Shown here: positions 21,605-32,680 of the stretch, piece after piece
Layout: each line of letters begins with the position of its first letter
How positions within the stretch are numbered: the first letter of the stretch is position 1
Program-made: the position numbers and the translations under genes
Assembly (NCBI GenBank): GCA_963921195.1
Contig: OY992536.1
Span: 105,302,778-105,366,777 of the forward strand
Source of the DNA: Pegoplata infirma
Lineage: Eukaryota > Arthropoda > Insecta > Diptera > Anthomyiidae
Direction of reading: 5' to 3'
DNA: 64,000 bases
Notes under the pieces: generated by a model
Databases searched by the model: none
What the model was told of the DNA's origin: nothing
The model's input: only the letters and a program-made list of their open reading frames with translations

Positions 21605-22830
21605 AGTTTTCCTAAGTAAATATGTCTTAGAACCTGAGACTTTTTCTATAAGAAAAATATTACAGAATCTAAGACTTTTCCTATAAGAAAAATGTTTCAG
21701 AATCTGAAACTTATTTTAAAGTAAAAATATTTTAGATCTGCAACTTCTTCTAAAGGAAAAATGTTTCAGAATCTGAGACTTTTCCTATAGAAGAAATTTC
21801 TCAGAATCTAAGACTTTTTCTAAAGGAAAGTGTCTTCTTGGAAAAATGTCTAAGAATCTGAGACTTTTTCTATATGAAAAATAATTCAGAATCAGAGACT
21901 TTTTCTATTGGAAATATGTCTCAGAATCTGAGATTTCTTCTAAAGGAAAAATATTACAGAATCTAAAACTTTTTCTATAGGAAAAATGTTTCAGAATCTG
22001 AAAAATGTTTTAGAAAATGTTTTAGAAATTTCTCAGAATCTAAGACTTCTTCTAAAGGAAACATTTTTCAGAATCTGAGACTTTTTCTCTGATTCTGAAA
22101 AATAATTCAGAATCAGAGACTTCTTCTATTGGAAATATGTCTCAGAATCTGAGACTTCTTCTAAAGGAAAAATGTTACAGAATCTAAAACTTTTTCTATA
22201 GATAAAATGTTTCAAAATCTGAGACTTTTTCTATAGAAATATATCTCAGAATCTAAGAATTTTTCTAAAGGAAAACTGTCTTCCTCTATAGGAAATTTTT
22301 TTCAGACTTTTTCTATAGGAAAAATGTCTCAGAATTTGAGACTTCTTCTTAAGGAAAAATGTCTCAGAATCCGAGACTTTTTCTCATATTCTTAGAATCT
22401 TTTTCTAAAGGAAAAATGTTTCAAAATCTAAAACTTTTTCTATAGGAAAAATGTTTCAGAATCTAAAGCTTTTTCTAAATGAAAACTGTCCTCTTCTATA
22501 GAAATATTTCTTAGAAATAAATCTGAGACTTTTTCTATTGGAAATATGACTCAGAATCTTAGACTTTTTCTTTAGGAAAGATGTTTCAGAATCTAAGGCT
22601 TCTTCTAAAGGAGAAATATTTCAGAATCTGGGACTTTTTCTTAAGAAAAAATGTTTCAGAATCTAAGACTTCTTCTAATAGAAAATGTTTCAGAATCTGA
22701 GACTTTCTCTATAGAAAAAATGTCACAGAATCTATGACTTTTTCTAAAGGAAAAGTGTCTTAGAATCTTAGAATTATATAAAAAAATGTCTAGGAATCTT
22801 TTTTCTGTAGGAAAAATGTCTCAGAATAAA
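21605..22830. repeat. 35-bp satellite array, diverged
   Basis: It consists of degenerate units such as AGAATCTGAGACTTTTTC and CTATAGGAAAAATGTTTCAG, with frequent substitutions and length changes. They are clearly homologous to the homogeneous array at 19.4 kb but far more diverged. This implies that the homogeneous block was amplified recently from an older array. Confidence 0.88.
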
Positions 22831-22844
22831 GTTGAATTCACAAT

Positions 22845-22970
22845 GACGGAGTACTCTGTGCCACAGAGTGGATTTTATTTATTTCTCTTTCGCACTTACA
22901 CATTTTTTGTATGATGTCTTCTCTATTTTTAGAGATGGTACTCTGTAGTACAGAGTACTCCATCATTGCG
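22845..22970. mobile_element. Small hairpin element (GGAGTACTCTGT ends)
   Basis: CAATGACGGAGTACTCTGTG at the left is mirrored by ACAGAGTACTCCATCATTG at the right, in a segment of about 125 bp embedded in the diverged satellite. A second inner dyad (CCACAGAGT and ACTCTGTAG) extends the stem. Non-coding. Confidence 0.65.
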
Positions 22971-23004
22971 TTGGAGTCTTAAGACGTTTTCTAGACAGAA
23001 AAAA

Positions 23005-23445
23005 AAAATATTTGCCAATGAACGAAATTCATAGTGTTTATAAACAAATACATACAAATTATGAACATTTTCATTGCATTTTTGAACTTTTTTTATAGTA
23101 TTTATTAAAAAGTTTTAAATATTTCTTAAATTCCATAAATTTTGATTTATTTATAAATGGTATGAAAAAGTTTATAAGTATTATGAAAAAGTTCATAAAT
23201 TTTTATAAATTTGTACATAAATACTATGAAGGTCGTTCATTGGAATTAAAAATATTTACCAATGAACGAAATTCATAGTATTTTTGAACAAATACATAAA
23301 AATTATGAACTTTTTCATTACATTTTTGAACTTTTTCATATATTATGATTTATTCATAAATACTATAAAAAAGTTTATAATTATTATGAAAAAGTTCATA
23401 AATTTTTATGAATTTGTTCATAAATATTATTAAAGTCGTTCATTA
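23005..23445. repeat. Two tandem palindromic units (CCAATGAACGA)
   Basis: Two units of about 210-235 bp each start CCAATGAACGAAATTCATAG and end with the mirror TCGTTCATT. They are joined by GGAATTAAAAATATTTACC. The interiors are repeated TATGAA(C/A) and TTCATAA words, also inverted. They look like a tandemly duplicated foldback element inside the satellite. Confidence 0.65.
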
Positions 23446-23534
23446 CCAATTTGTTTTGTGTTCAGGAAAAATGTCTCAGAATCTACGACTTTTTCTATAA
23501 GAAAAATTTCTCATAATCTGCGATTTTTTCTGTA

Positions 23535-24419
23535 CACTCAAAAAAAAAAACTGTAATGTTAGCAAAAAAAGCTTGTAAACCTACAAGAAAATTTGCTGAT
23601 TTTGAACCCACAATTTTTTTGCTAAGTAAAGTTAGCAAAAATGTGTTGCCAATTATTAGTTAACTAAATATTTTTTTTTGAACTTAGTTTATACACATCT
23701 GAGGACCCCATTGAGTTCGGACCCGATAGGTCCAGACCCCGATGGGCCTATACCTAGTTGGGTTCCTTAAAAATCGTCATAGTTTTTGATCCAAAATTTG
23801 TGTCCGTTTCGCTCTACCTTGCTTAGTTTTTGAGATACGTGATTATAGGGGACCACTGGGGTCTTGAGAATTAAAAAACTTGATAACTTCAAAAATATTA
23901 CTCGGAGAGCTTTGCTTTTGACTATTTTGCGGTCTTGTTCTACGTGTTGAGAGCTACAAAAACGCTTTTGGACTTTTTGTTGTGTCGGCAATATTTACCG
24001 AGATATGAGCATTTTAAAATTTTCGGGAATGCTAACTTTTTTGGATCCAAAGTTAGGGCCCATTAGGGTCCACACATGTGAAGAGGACCGGCGATACTAT
24101 GAACCAAAAATGGCCTCCATTTTGCTCTATCTGGCTTAGTTTCCGAGATAGCGCCATTTTAAGTTTTCTGAAAATAAAAATAAATTTACCATTTATTTTG
24201 CTAATATTAGCAAAAAATCTTGTAAAAATGTAGTCAACTCAATTTCAAATTTAGCAAAAGAAATAAGTTCAAAGTTTGTTTAAAATTGCTAATGTGCTAA
24301 ATGAAGTTTACAAGAATTTTTTTCTAACATGCTAATCTCAACTAAAAATTTGCTAAAAGTTAGCTAACTAGCGTTAGCAAAAAAAAATTAGTAAATCTAC
24401 TAACGTATTTTTTTGAGTG
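23535..24419. mobile_element. TA-target inverted-repeat element, family B copy 1
   Basis: It starts CACTCAAAAAAAAAAACTG and ends TTTTTTTGAGTG, flanked by TA (23533-23534 and 24420-24421). Removing it restores satellite sequence (ATTTTTTCTG-TA-GAAAAAATGTCTCAG), so the insertion point is exact. The interior (885 bp) contains TTAGCAAAA repeats near the ends. In the middle is a GC-richer block (23700-24150) with repeated GATAGGTCC and GAGATA words. Non-coding. Confidence 0.8.
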
Positions 24420-24479
24420 TAGAAAAAATGTCTCAGAAATTGAAACTTTTTCTATTCTAAAAATATCTCGAATCACATA

Positions 24480-25597
24480 AATTTCAAAAGTTCTATGTTA
24501 TTAAAGTTTTATAATTTTCACCTTTAAAAATATTTCTGTATACAACCAAAAGCCGTGGTGAAACAAATCTTTAGCTCACAAAAGTCATTGGCTCATTTGT
24601 AGCTCTTCATATACCACTGACACAAAAACAAACTATTAAAAAACCTTTTTTTCTTTACTTTTTGAGGGATTAATTTGTAGCTTCATTAGTTTATTACCTC
24701 ACGCAATAACTAGAAAATGTTGTATTAAAAAACTCAGGGGGGAAAACTACAAACAAAAACAACACACAAAAAACGCATTAATTGTTGTGCTTGAATTGCT
24801 TTTTAATTTATATTCCTCAACGGCTTTTTTGTACAGTGCACAGTGGTTTATTTTAAATTTTTATTTTTGAAGTTAATTTGAATAATGGGGGCTGGTCATA
24901 AGTTTTACCCCTCTAGGAGGAACCATGTGATAATGAGAAATATGAGCTGATGTCCTAAAAAAACTAAATTTTAAATAAAACAAGTAAAGAAGCTTAATTC
25001 TTGCCGAATGTATTGATACCCACCACAATGTAAAAAAAGTTTAGTTGCAAAAAAAAAAAAATTTTTTTTGAAAAAAAAAATTTTTTTTGAAAAAAAAAAT
25101 TTTTTTGAAAAAAAAATCTAAGAAAAAAATTTTTGGTAAAAAAAAATTCGGCGAACATTTTTTTGTAAAAAAATTGTTTGTACGTGTTTAAATACCATTT
25201 CATGTGTCAACCAGCAGCCGAATTAAAGCATTTTGAATTTTAAGGTTATGTTATATAATAAATTCCCGTCGTTCCTATAAGCAGCATAGGGCCATAACAT
25301 ATCTATTCCATTCAATTCTGCCCAACTCTAGTGCCTTAATCTCGTTCCAGCTCTTGTTCATTCTGGCAGCTTCCAATTCAATTTGGATTATTTAAGGTTA
25401 TGTTGAATGTACCAAAATTTTCGACGTGTCCTAACATTTTCTTTCATAACTATACCAAACGGCTAAGGGGAACAGTAAGTAAATATGCTAAGTCTTAGTC
25501 ATGTCAGTTTAAAACTAAGGCCGTGATCATCATTTCCACAGACGGACATCGCTAGAATGTCTTAAAATCGATCACTTATCAATCAATAATATATATG
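24480..25597. other. Spacer with low-complexity A/T blocks and a P-like terminus
   Basis: At 24837 GTGCACAGTGGTTTATTTT looks like the left end of a CACAGTG-ended element with no detectable partner. At 24981 ACAAGTAAAGAAGCTTAATT resembles a terminus of the P/F group. 25050-25165 is alternating A and T runs. 25200-25520 is less AT-rich and unrecognised; AAGGTTATGTT occurs twice in it. 25530-25597 is the GGACATCGCTAG end of repeat F leading into the next palindrome. No coding region. Confidence 0.4.
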
Positions 25598-26873
25598 GGG
25601 CATCCCATGTCAAATCGGACACTTTGAACATATTTTTTTTAGATTTTCCCAATTTGTTTACAGGTTTTAGTACCCTTCGAAAACTCCTTCGTGGTAAATT
25701 TTCAGATTTTTTTTAATGACCCGTTCAAAAGACATCGAATTTTTTATAATTGGTAGTTTGTTTCTTTACTCATAACTTCTTCAATAATGATCCAAATTTC
25801 AATTTTTTTTTATTCAAAATTTTTGTTTTTTTTTACGCACTTAAAAAAAAATTCTTAAAAGCGCTCTAGTATGCGATTTTTAAGTTTTAAAATTTAAATC
25901 TCATTTTTGAAAACGTATGTACTCTTTGATTTTTTTTTGAAATTTTTTTGTGTAAAACTTCTATCGATTCTACAAATTTTTTGCCCAGGAGGGTCGTGCG
26001 ATAACGGTTATTACTATTTTTTTAAATTTTTTTAAAAAATTTTATTGTAATTTTCCAATCTTAAAATCATTTCTACTGCTCCAATGGTGCGTCATAGAGG
26101 GGGCATTTTTAAGACTGACCCCCATCAATTTTTACGTCTTAACATTTATTTGGAACGAACTAATACCCTATCTCCAATTTCTAAAGGGGCTCCCACACAA
26201 AACGACATTTTTTTAAAATTTGCTCCAACCGCTTTAACTGCCCTAGTTAAAAAAAATTCGTTTTGTGTGGGAGCCCCCTTAGAAATTGGAGATAGGGTAT
26301 TAGTTTGTTCCAAAGAAATGTTAACACGTAAAAATTAATGGGGGTCGGTCTTATAAAAGATCCCTTTATGACGCACCATTGGAGCAGTAGAAATGATTTA
26401 AAGAGTGGAAAATTACAATAACATTTTTTCAAAAAATTTAAAAAAATACTAATAATCTTTATCCCATGATCCTACTGGGCAAAAAATTTGTAGAGTTGAT
26501 AGAAGTTTTATACAAACAAATTTCAAAAAAAATCAAAGAGTACAAACATTTACAAAAATGAGGTTTAAATTTTAAAACTTAAAAATCGCATACTAGAACG
26601 CTGGTAAGAATTTTTTGGGATTTTTTTTTTTAAAGTACGTAAAAAACCAAAAATTTTGAAAAAAAAAAAATTAATTTTGGACCATTATTAATGTTATGTT
26701 TGAGTAAAGGAACAAACTACCAATTTTTAAAAATTCGATAACTTTTGAACGGGTCATCAAAAAAATCTGAAAATTTATCACGAAGAAGTTTTCGAAGGGT
26801 TCTAAAAATTGTAAGTAAATTGGAAAAATCTAAAAAAAAAATTTCAAAGTGTCCGATTTGACATGGAATGACC
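25598..26873. mobile_element. Large palindromic element FB-A, copy 2
   Basis: It begins GGGGCATCCCATGTCAAATC and ends GACATGGAATGACCC, with the axis near 26230 and both arms about 0.63 kb. It is flanked by ATATAT on the left and ATATATATTCATG on the right, which belongs to repeat F. It lacks the innermost third seen in copy 1. Non-coding. Confidence 0.88.
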
Positions 26874-27430
26874 CATATATATTCATGATCCTCGATCGAT
26901 TCTAAGACGATCTAGCGATGTCCGTCTGTTTGTCTGTTGAAAACACGCTAACTTTTTAACGACTTTACGGAGACCCCTGAAGTTTGGCATATATATTGGA
27001 CATTTACCTTGTCAGGTTGGTATTGCAATCTAGCGAAATCGGTCCAGTGGTTCAAAAGTTATGAGCAAAAGAGTGAATTTCGGCAAGGGTTTTTCGCAAA
27101 TTTACGAGGTAAAAAACACGCTAATTTTCCAAAGACAATTCTGAGGATGCAAAAGCTTGGCATATATATTTGTCGTTCTCCTGGCCTAGTTTTGAATTTC
27201 ATCCAAATCGGTCGAATGGTTCAAAAGTAATTAGCAAAACCGTGAATTTCAGATTGATTTCACCTTATATTCACGTTTACAAAAATGATGAAAAAAAGTT
27301 TATTACTCAAAATAAAATATTTCTAATTAAAATTGTTAATTTGTTTCACGTAAGAAAATTTATCATTCTTTAAAAAGACCATTATGGAGGGTATTCATAG
27401 ATTCGGTCAAGCCAAATTTACTTTTCTTCT
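26874..27430 (+). mobile_element. Interspersed repeat F, copy 3
   Basis: It runs from ATATATATTCATGATCCTCG through GTCCGTCTGTTTGTCTG and GGTTCAAAAGTTATGAGC to GGGTATTCATAGATTCGGTC and TTTACTTTTCTTCTTG. It is continuous where copy 2 is broken by T1, and so provides the empty target site GTCCAGTGGTTC (27043-27054). It is part of the inverted segmental duplication. Confidence 0.75.
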
Positions 27431-28228
27431 TGTTTTTATACCCTACACCACTCCGTGGTACAGGGTATTATGAGTTTGTGCTGATGTTTGTAACTACCCG
27501 AAATATTGGTCCTAGACCTACCTGCAAGTATACCGATCGACTCAGAATTACTTTTTGAGTCGATTTAGCGATGTCCGTCCGTCCGTCCATCTATCGGATT
27601 AAGCACGATACAGGTCGCAATTTTCAATCAATTAACCTAAAATTTGTAACTTAAGCATCTTTTGGACCAAGGACGAAGCCTAATTGGAGAAAATTGGTCC
27701 ATGTTTAGACCTAGTCCCCATACAAACGCCCCGTTTGGATTCGGCTTAAATGACTCTTATAACCGTGTTATAGAAGATATCGCTTCGAAATTTAGTAGGT
27801 AATCAAATTTTGTATGAACAAACCACTATTCCAAATTTCAAAGGAATCGGGTCAGTCCTTCTGGTAGTCCCCATACAAACCGCCCTCAAATTTCCATAAA
27901 AATGGAAATATTTGAAAAAAATTTATTTTTAGGTGTTAAACGTGTACTTTAGTAACCTAATAAAATCGGAATATAATTGGACCATTTTTGGACTAGTCCC
28001 CCATATAAAAATTTCGACCGATGTTCAGTTAAATCGGTCTATTGACAAAAAATAAACAAATTCCACAAAAATTTGATCTGAGTGTGTTTTCTACACTAAA
28101 TAAATATCTAACAAAAGACAGATCCAATCGGTCCATGTTCGGACCTGGGACCCATTTATCGGAATGGACTGGTGTAGGGTATCATATGGTCGGTCTTGAC
28201 CGATTATAACTTTCTTACTTGTTTTTAC
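27431..28228 (+). mobile_element. Interspersed element P, copy 2
   Basis: TATACCCTACACCACTCCGT at the left and CTTTCTTACTTGTTTT at the right, with the CGATGTCCGTCCGTCCGTCC tract after 27568. It is highly similar to copy 1 in reverse. Non-coding. Confidence 0.78.
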
Positions 28229-28399
28229 TTTGGAAAGTTTTTTTAGAAAAATTTTTGTTCTTTAATTTATTTTTAGAATTTTTTTCCTTCTATTCTTTTT
28301 TACCCCCTTTTTTTCTTTTTAAAATTTGGTCTGAGGGGAAATTTTCCCTTTCCCCCTCTACCAAAATTCAATTTAATTGAATATTCGAATAACGATTAC

Positions 28400-29048
28400 A
28401 CAGCTCAACAAGAAAATGCGTATTGGATTCTGGTTAGTGATTTGGATGGTGTCTGTTGCACTGATTCCAAATCCGGAGCCCAAATTTGTTTATCACATCA
28501 GGATTTTGAGTAATTCGCAGTTAAAGGGCCGAAAAAGGGCATTTTTGACCCTTTTTAAAAGCTTATAAAATAATATCCTGACATGCAAATGACTTGGTAT
28601 CAAGCTCATTCGAAAGCCTGTAATTTTCTCTTAAAGATAAGATAAAATGTTCTAAAAATTTAATTTTCTAAATTGGTAAAAAAATCATTAGCAAAAAACC
28701 TTCCATTTTTTGAATATTTAGTTAATTTACACAGTGTTTTTTAACAAATTTCCATACAAATTCATACGTAAATTTTAGATTTATAGCACTTGTGGCTAAT
28801 GATTTTTTTACCATTTTAGAAAATTAAATTCCAAGAAGATTTGATCTTGTCTAAAAGAGAAAATTATACACTTTCGAATGAGCTATATACCAAGTCATTT
28901 GCATGTCAGGATCTTATTTTATAGGCGTTCAAAAATGGTCAAAATGGGAATTTTTTGACACTTTAACCGCGATTTTCTCAAAATTGTGACGTGATAGAAA
29001 ACTTTTTTTGGTTTCATCCAAAACGCAGCGACAAACCTCAGATTTGTA
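28400..29048. mobile_element. Foldback element E, copy 2
   Basis: It starts ACACAGCTCAACAAGAAAAT and ends CAAACCTCAGATTTGTA, closely matching 11348-12045. Relative to copy 1 it lacks about 35 bases near 29005 (the stretch containing GGAATCGGGGCACC). Non-coding. Confidence 0.78.
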
Positions 29049-29084
29049 TTTAATTGTTTCATATTCTATGTTAGTAACTCTTTT

Positions 29085-29802
29085 TTAGGTGTGTTCAGAA
29101 AAAATGTTTGGACTAAAAAAATATTGTGGGTCGGTCATACATTATGTTGGTATTAGGGCACTATTAGGGCAGTTAGAGCGGTTGGAGCAAATTTTAAAAA
29201 ATGTCGTTTTGTGTGGGAGCACCCTTAGAAATTGGAGATAGGATATTAGTTTGTTCCAAAGAAATGTTAAGACGTAAAAATTAATGGGGGTCGGTCTTAT
29301 AAATGACCCCTCTATTACTCACCATTTTAAGATTGGAAAATTGCAATAAAATTTTTTAAACAAATTTAAAAAAATAGTAATAATCGTTATCCCACGATCC
29401 TCCTGGGAAAAAAATTTGTAGAATCGATAGAAGTTTTACACAAAAAAATTTCAAAAAAATCGAAGAGTCCAAACATTTTTAAAAATGATATTTAAATTTT
29501 AAAACTTAAAAATCGCTTACTAGAGCGCTTTAAAGAATTTTTTTAAAAAGTAGGTAAGAAACAAAAATTAAAAAAAAAAATTTAAATTTGGACTATTATT
29601 GAAGAAGTTATGAGGAAAAGAAGTTTGAGTAAAGGAACAAACTACCAATTTTTAAAAATTCGATATCTTTTGAACAGGTCATCAAAAAAATCTGAAAATT
29701 TACCACGAAGGAGTTTTTGAAGGGTACTAAACACTGTAAACAAATTGGGAAAATATAAAAAAAAAAAATTTCAAAGTGTCCGATTTGGCATGGAATGCCC
29801 CA
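29085..29802 (-). mobile_element. Palindromic element FB-A, copy 3 (single arm)
   Basis: Only one arm is present, from TGTGTTCAGAAAAAATGTTTGG to GGCATGGAATGCCCC. It is followed by ATATACACTATGGGGTCCTA and the CCCTCTTTCATT end of repeat F (29803-29900). Because the other arm is missing it cannot fold on itself. The break is at the edge of the segmental duplication. Confidence 0.85.
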
Positions 29803-29946
29803 TATACACTATGGGGTCCTAGACCGATATTTCGATGAGTTACAAACGGAATAACAAACTTATATATACCCTCTTTCATTAATTGTAAGTGCAGAGTATA
29901 AAAAATAACGACTAATTCAAGAATTCTTTTTTTTTAAATTTACTAG

Positions 29947-31360
29947 CATCCCAGCAAAACTTTGGTAATGGGTAGTGATTAAATAACACATTACCAGGTA
30001 ATGTATATACCTTATTTGTAGCATTATTTTAGGATGTCTTACCAAACATTTGTTCCACAACGTATTATTTTCAAGTGAAAAATAATGCATTACTAATAAT
30101 TTGCTACGTAATGCATGATTATTGGAAAAAATGTATTTCATATTTATTATTTCTAAACATTAAATCATGGATGACTTATATTTGGTTACATTATGTATTA
30201 TTTGAAAGTTTGAAATAATGCATTATTTATAATTGAATGCATAATGCATTACAATAACATAAAAAATAATTATTTTATTAAAAAATGCATAAGTTAAAAC
30301 TAGAGATGGGCTCACGACAGGAAATTTCTAACGACACACACTCACGAGCATATTTTATCAACTTACACTCACTTACAATCACGTGAGTAAATTTAATACA
30401 CCGAAAAAATTCCCCAGTTGCATAGTTACGAAAATTCTTAGTTGAAATTAAAAAATTTGAAAATAACTGGAATAATTATGACTATTTGAAATTTATTGTC
30501 AAAACAATTAATTAAATAATTTTATATTACTTCATTTTATTACAAAATTAAAAAAAAGGATCATTAAAACTTGTTTTTTCCATGGTAAGTTTTTTGCGAA
30601 TTCGGATCATTAAAAGATAAAAACAGATTATTATTTTTTAGACCAAGTATTGAAAAATTTGTAAACTAATTATGTGAGGCAGTTGGAAGATGTGAAGGAG
30701 GTGGGAGAAATGTCTATGAATCAAATAGTCAAAACAAGGCAGCTGAAATCATTTATTGTAATACTTTCCTTAAATAAAACGTAAATCTTAATCATGTAAA
30801 GATCTCTTATTCATCAAAAAAAAAGGTGTAAAATTTTAAATCCATATTGACAGTTTTTATTTTTAAACCAGTTATTTTCAACAATTTTCCAGAATTTTAG
30901 AGAATTAATTATCAGTTTGTTACCAGTAACTGGCCATTCAGTTAAATTTTAAATTTTATAAAAACTTAGTTACTGTCAACCGAGTGAAATCAACTGGGGC
31001 TCAGTTAGGGGTATGTTAACTGGGACTTAGTTAAAAATTTAGTAGCCAGTAACTGGGAAATTTTTTGGGTGTACAAAATTACTTTTTCACTACTCGTAAC
31101 ACCTTATATATTTTCTTCTGGTATGCTGTATTATTTCATTTCTCGTAACCTATAAAATATCATATATTTTACACCTTACTCGTATTCTTCGTTATAAATT
31201 TATGACTTATTTTATACCTTACTGGTATTCTTTGTGATAATGTTGATGCATTACTTTAAGTCTCATCGCCTGTTAAAATCATCAATGCTGCAATGTATAA
31301 AATAAGAGATCCTATACCATATTTTATACCTTATTTGGTAATCTAAGTTTTGCTGGGATG
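29947..31360. mobile_element. Inverted-repeat element with CATCCCAGCAAAACTT ends
   Basis: CATCCCAGCAAAACTTTGGT at the left and AAGTTTTGCTGGGATG at the right are inverted copies. The interior has many TAATGCATTA and ATACCTTA words. It is split by a 673-bp TA-target element at 30399. I could not find a convincing target duplication. Non-coding. Confidence 0.7.
30399..31071. mobile_element. TA-target inverted-repeat element C
   Basis: It starts CACCGAAAAAATTCCCCAGT and ends ACTGGGAAATTTTTTGGGTG, flanked by TA on both sides (30397-30398 and 31072-31073). The interior has repeated AACTGGG and AGTTA words. It is nested inside the CATCCCAGC element. Non-coding. Confidence 0.78.
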
Positions 31361-31394
31361 TGCTAAAATTCCAAATTTCATAAAAATCGTATAA

Positions 31395-31600
31395 TAACAA
31401 CAAGGGAAGCACTTAAAACTTTTTTATGCAAAAGATGTCCTACTTAAGGGGCTCCGGAAGGTGCCCATATTAAACATGTGGGGCCCAGCGCTCAAACTTA
31501 AGCTCGAAATTATGTAGGCTATAACCGGTATAAATTTCACTGTAATCGGTCCAGAATGGCCGAATTATTTCCAAAAAAAATATAAAAATAAATCACTGTG
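31395..31600 (-). mobile_element. CACAGTG-ended element T3, fragment a
   Basis: The terminus CACAGTGATTTATTTTTATA (read on the minus strand from 31600) is followed by CATAATTTCGAGCTTAAGTT and by AGCCCCTTAAGTAGGACAT. This matches the left part of the copy beginning at 39569. The other end is missing. Confidence 0.55.
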
Positions 31601-32345
31601 CATTATTGTCGGTTATATATTTTTTTTAACCATATTATTATTTCATTTAAAAACTAAATTTCTCAGGTGTTTAAAGCATTAAAATTGTTTTTTGTATTTC
31701 GTTTAATGAAGAGAGTTTAATTTTCTTTTATGGCCACATTTATACAAAAATTTTATGGTGTTAAAGTGGGATTAGGTTAAAAAAAGCTATAACAAATTTG
31801 CAAAAAATTAACCTAATGTTTTTTAGAAAAAAAAACAACAAATGCTAGAAAATTACTATCATTTGGTGTAATAAAAAAAAGAAACAACAATATAATGACG
31901 ACATGGATCTGTAGGAGAAAACCATGAAATGAACTTTTTCACCAAACACGTTGGAAATAAAAAAAATAATAATAATGAAACACCTACACTTTAAGTGAAA
32001 AATAAATTAAATTTAAAAATAGTATTTAAGGGGAGTTTAACAAAAAACGTGTATGTTTTATTTTGGTTTTTTTTTTTAATAGAGATGAGAAAATTTTTAA
32101 TGCTTTTTGACCACACACTTATTTTTAAAATAACAATTGTCGTCAGGAAAATAAAAATGTATTTAATAAACCGATGTCTTCATCATTTTACAACTTAAAA
32201 ACAAGTTATTTGAATTTAAAAAATTATAAAAAAAAATTTAATATTGCTAACATAGCTTTTGAGAAAGATATATTTATAGTTTTATATGTAATCTAAGCAT
32301 AAAAAAATTGTTAATTAATTTGCTGCAAATTAACGAAACCCTAAA

Positions 32346-32358
32346 CAAAAGACTTAAG
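32346..32358 (-). promoter_or_regulatory. Dispersed CTTAAGTCTTTTG motif, copy 5
   Basis: An exact minus-strand core with TTTAGGG after it. The upstream extension TTGTTG is not conserved here (CATCTCT instead). Unique DNA. Function unknown. Confidence 0.45.
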
Positions 32359-32395
32359 AGAGATGCGTTAAATATCATAATTATTTTGTGATAGA

Positions 32396-32680
32396 TTATT
32401 CTAGCTTGAGGTCATATATTTTTTAATAACCATCACGATAATATTGTCAAATAAACAATTTTAAAGAAATTAGCATTATTTTTTTTCTTTATTTGGTGTT
32501 AAATTTTTGTTGCTAAAAACTATTTGACAATAATCTCTGTTTGAGACATATGTCGGCTTAGTCTTGCAAAAATACCAATGCTATTTTAAAACAAATAAAT
32601 TAATAACTTTTTGATAATTATTACTTTGACAATATCATCATACTGATTAATAAAAAAATATTGCCTCGAGCTAGATTAAT
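32396..32680. mobile_element. Small foldback element with CTAGCTYGAGG ends, copy 2
   Basis: ATTATTCTAGCTTGAGG at the left is mirrored by CCTCGAGCTAGATTAAT at the right. The interior has a second dyad around TATTTGACAATA. Related to 18922-19140. Non-coding. Confidence 0.65.

Larger units (their letters stand above)
13084..24480 (+). mobile_element. Reconstructed split hAT-like element carrying satellite (composite span)
   Basis: The left piece (13084-13242: GGTAGAGGGGGAAAGG, then TTTCCCCTCAGACCAAATTT, then an A/G-rich run) matches the left end of the intact element at 50292. Its last bases CTTTTCAAAGGAAAA are continued at 18776 by AAATCTTGAAACCCGAAAA. Joined, these match the uninterrupted stretch at 50450-50495. 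So everything from 13243 to 18775 was inserted into it. The element body then continues into the 35-bp arrays up to about 24480. Its right terminus is not recognisable. Confidence 0.6.
26870..29085 (-). repeat. Inverted segmental duplication, right arm
   Basis: This is the reverse-complement partner of 12990-14600: F segment, P element, start of the hAT-like element (about 28230-28360) and the flank TTCAATTTAATTGAATATTC. It differs from the left arm by carrying foldback E (28400-29048) between that flank and the unique sequence TTTCATATTCTATGTTAGTA. E therefore arrived in this arm after duplication, or was lost from the other. Confidence 0.75.
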
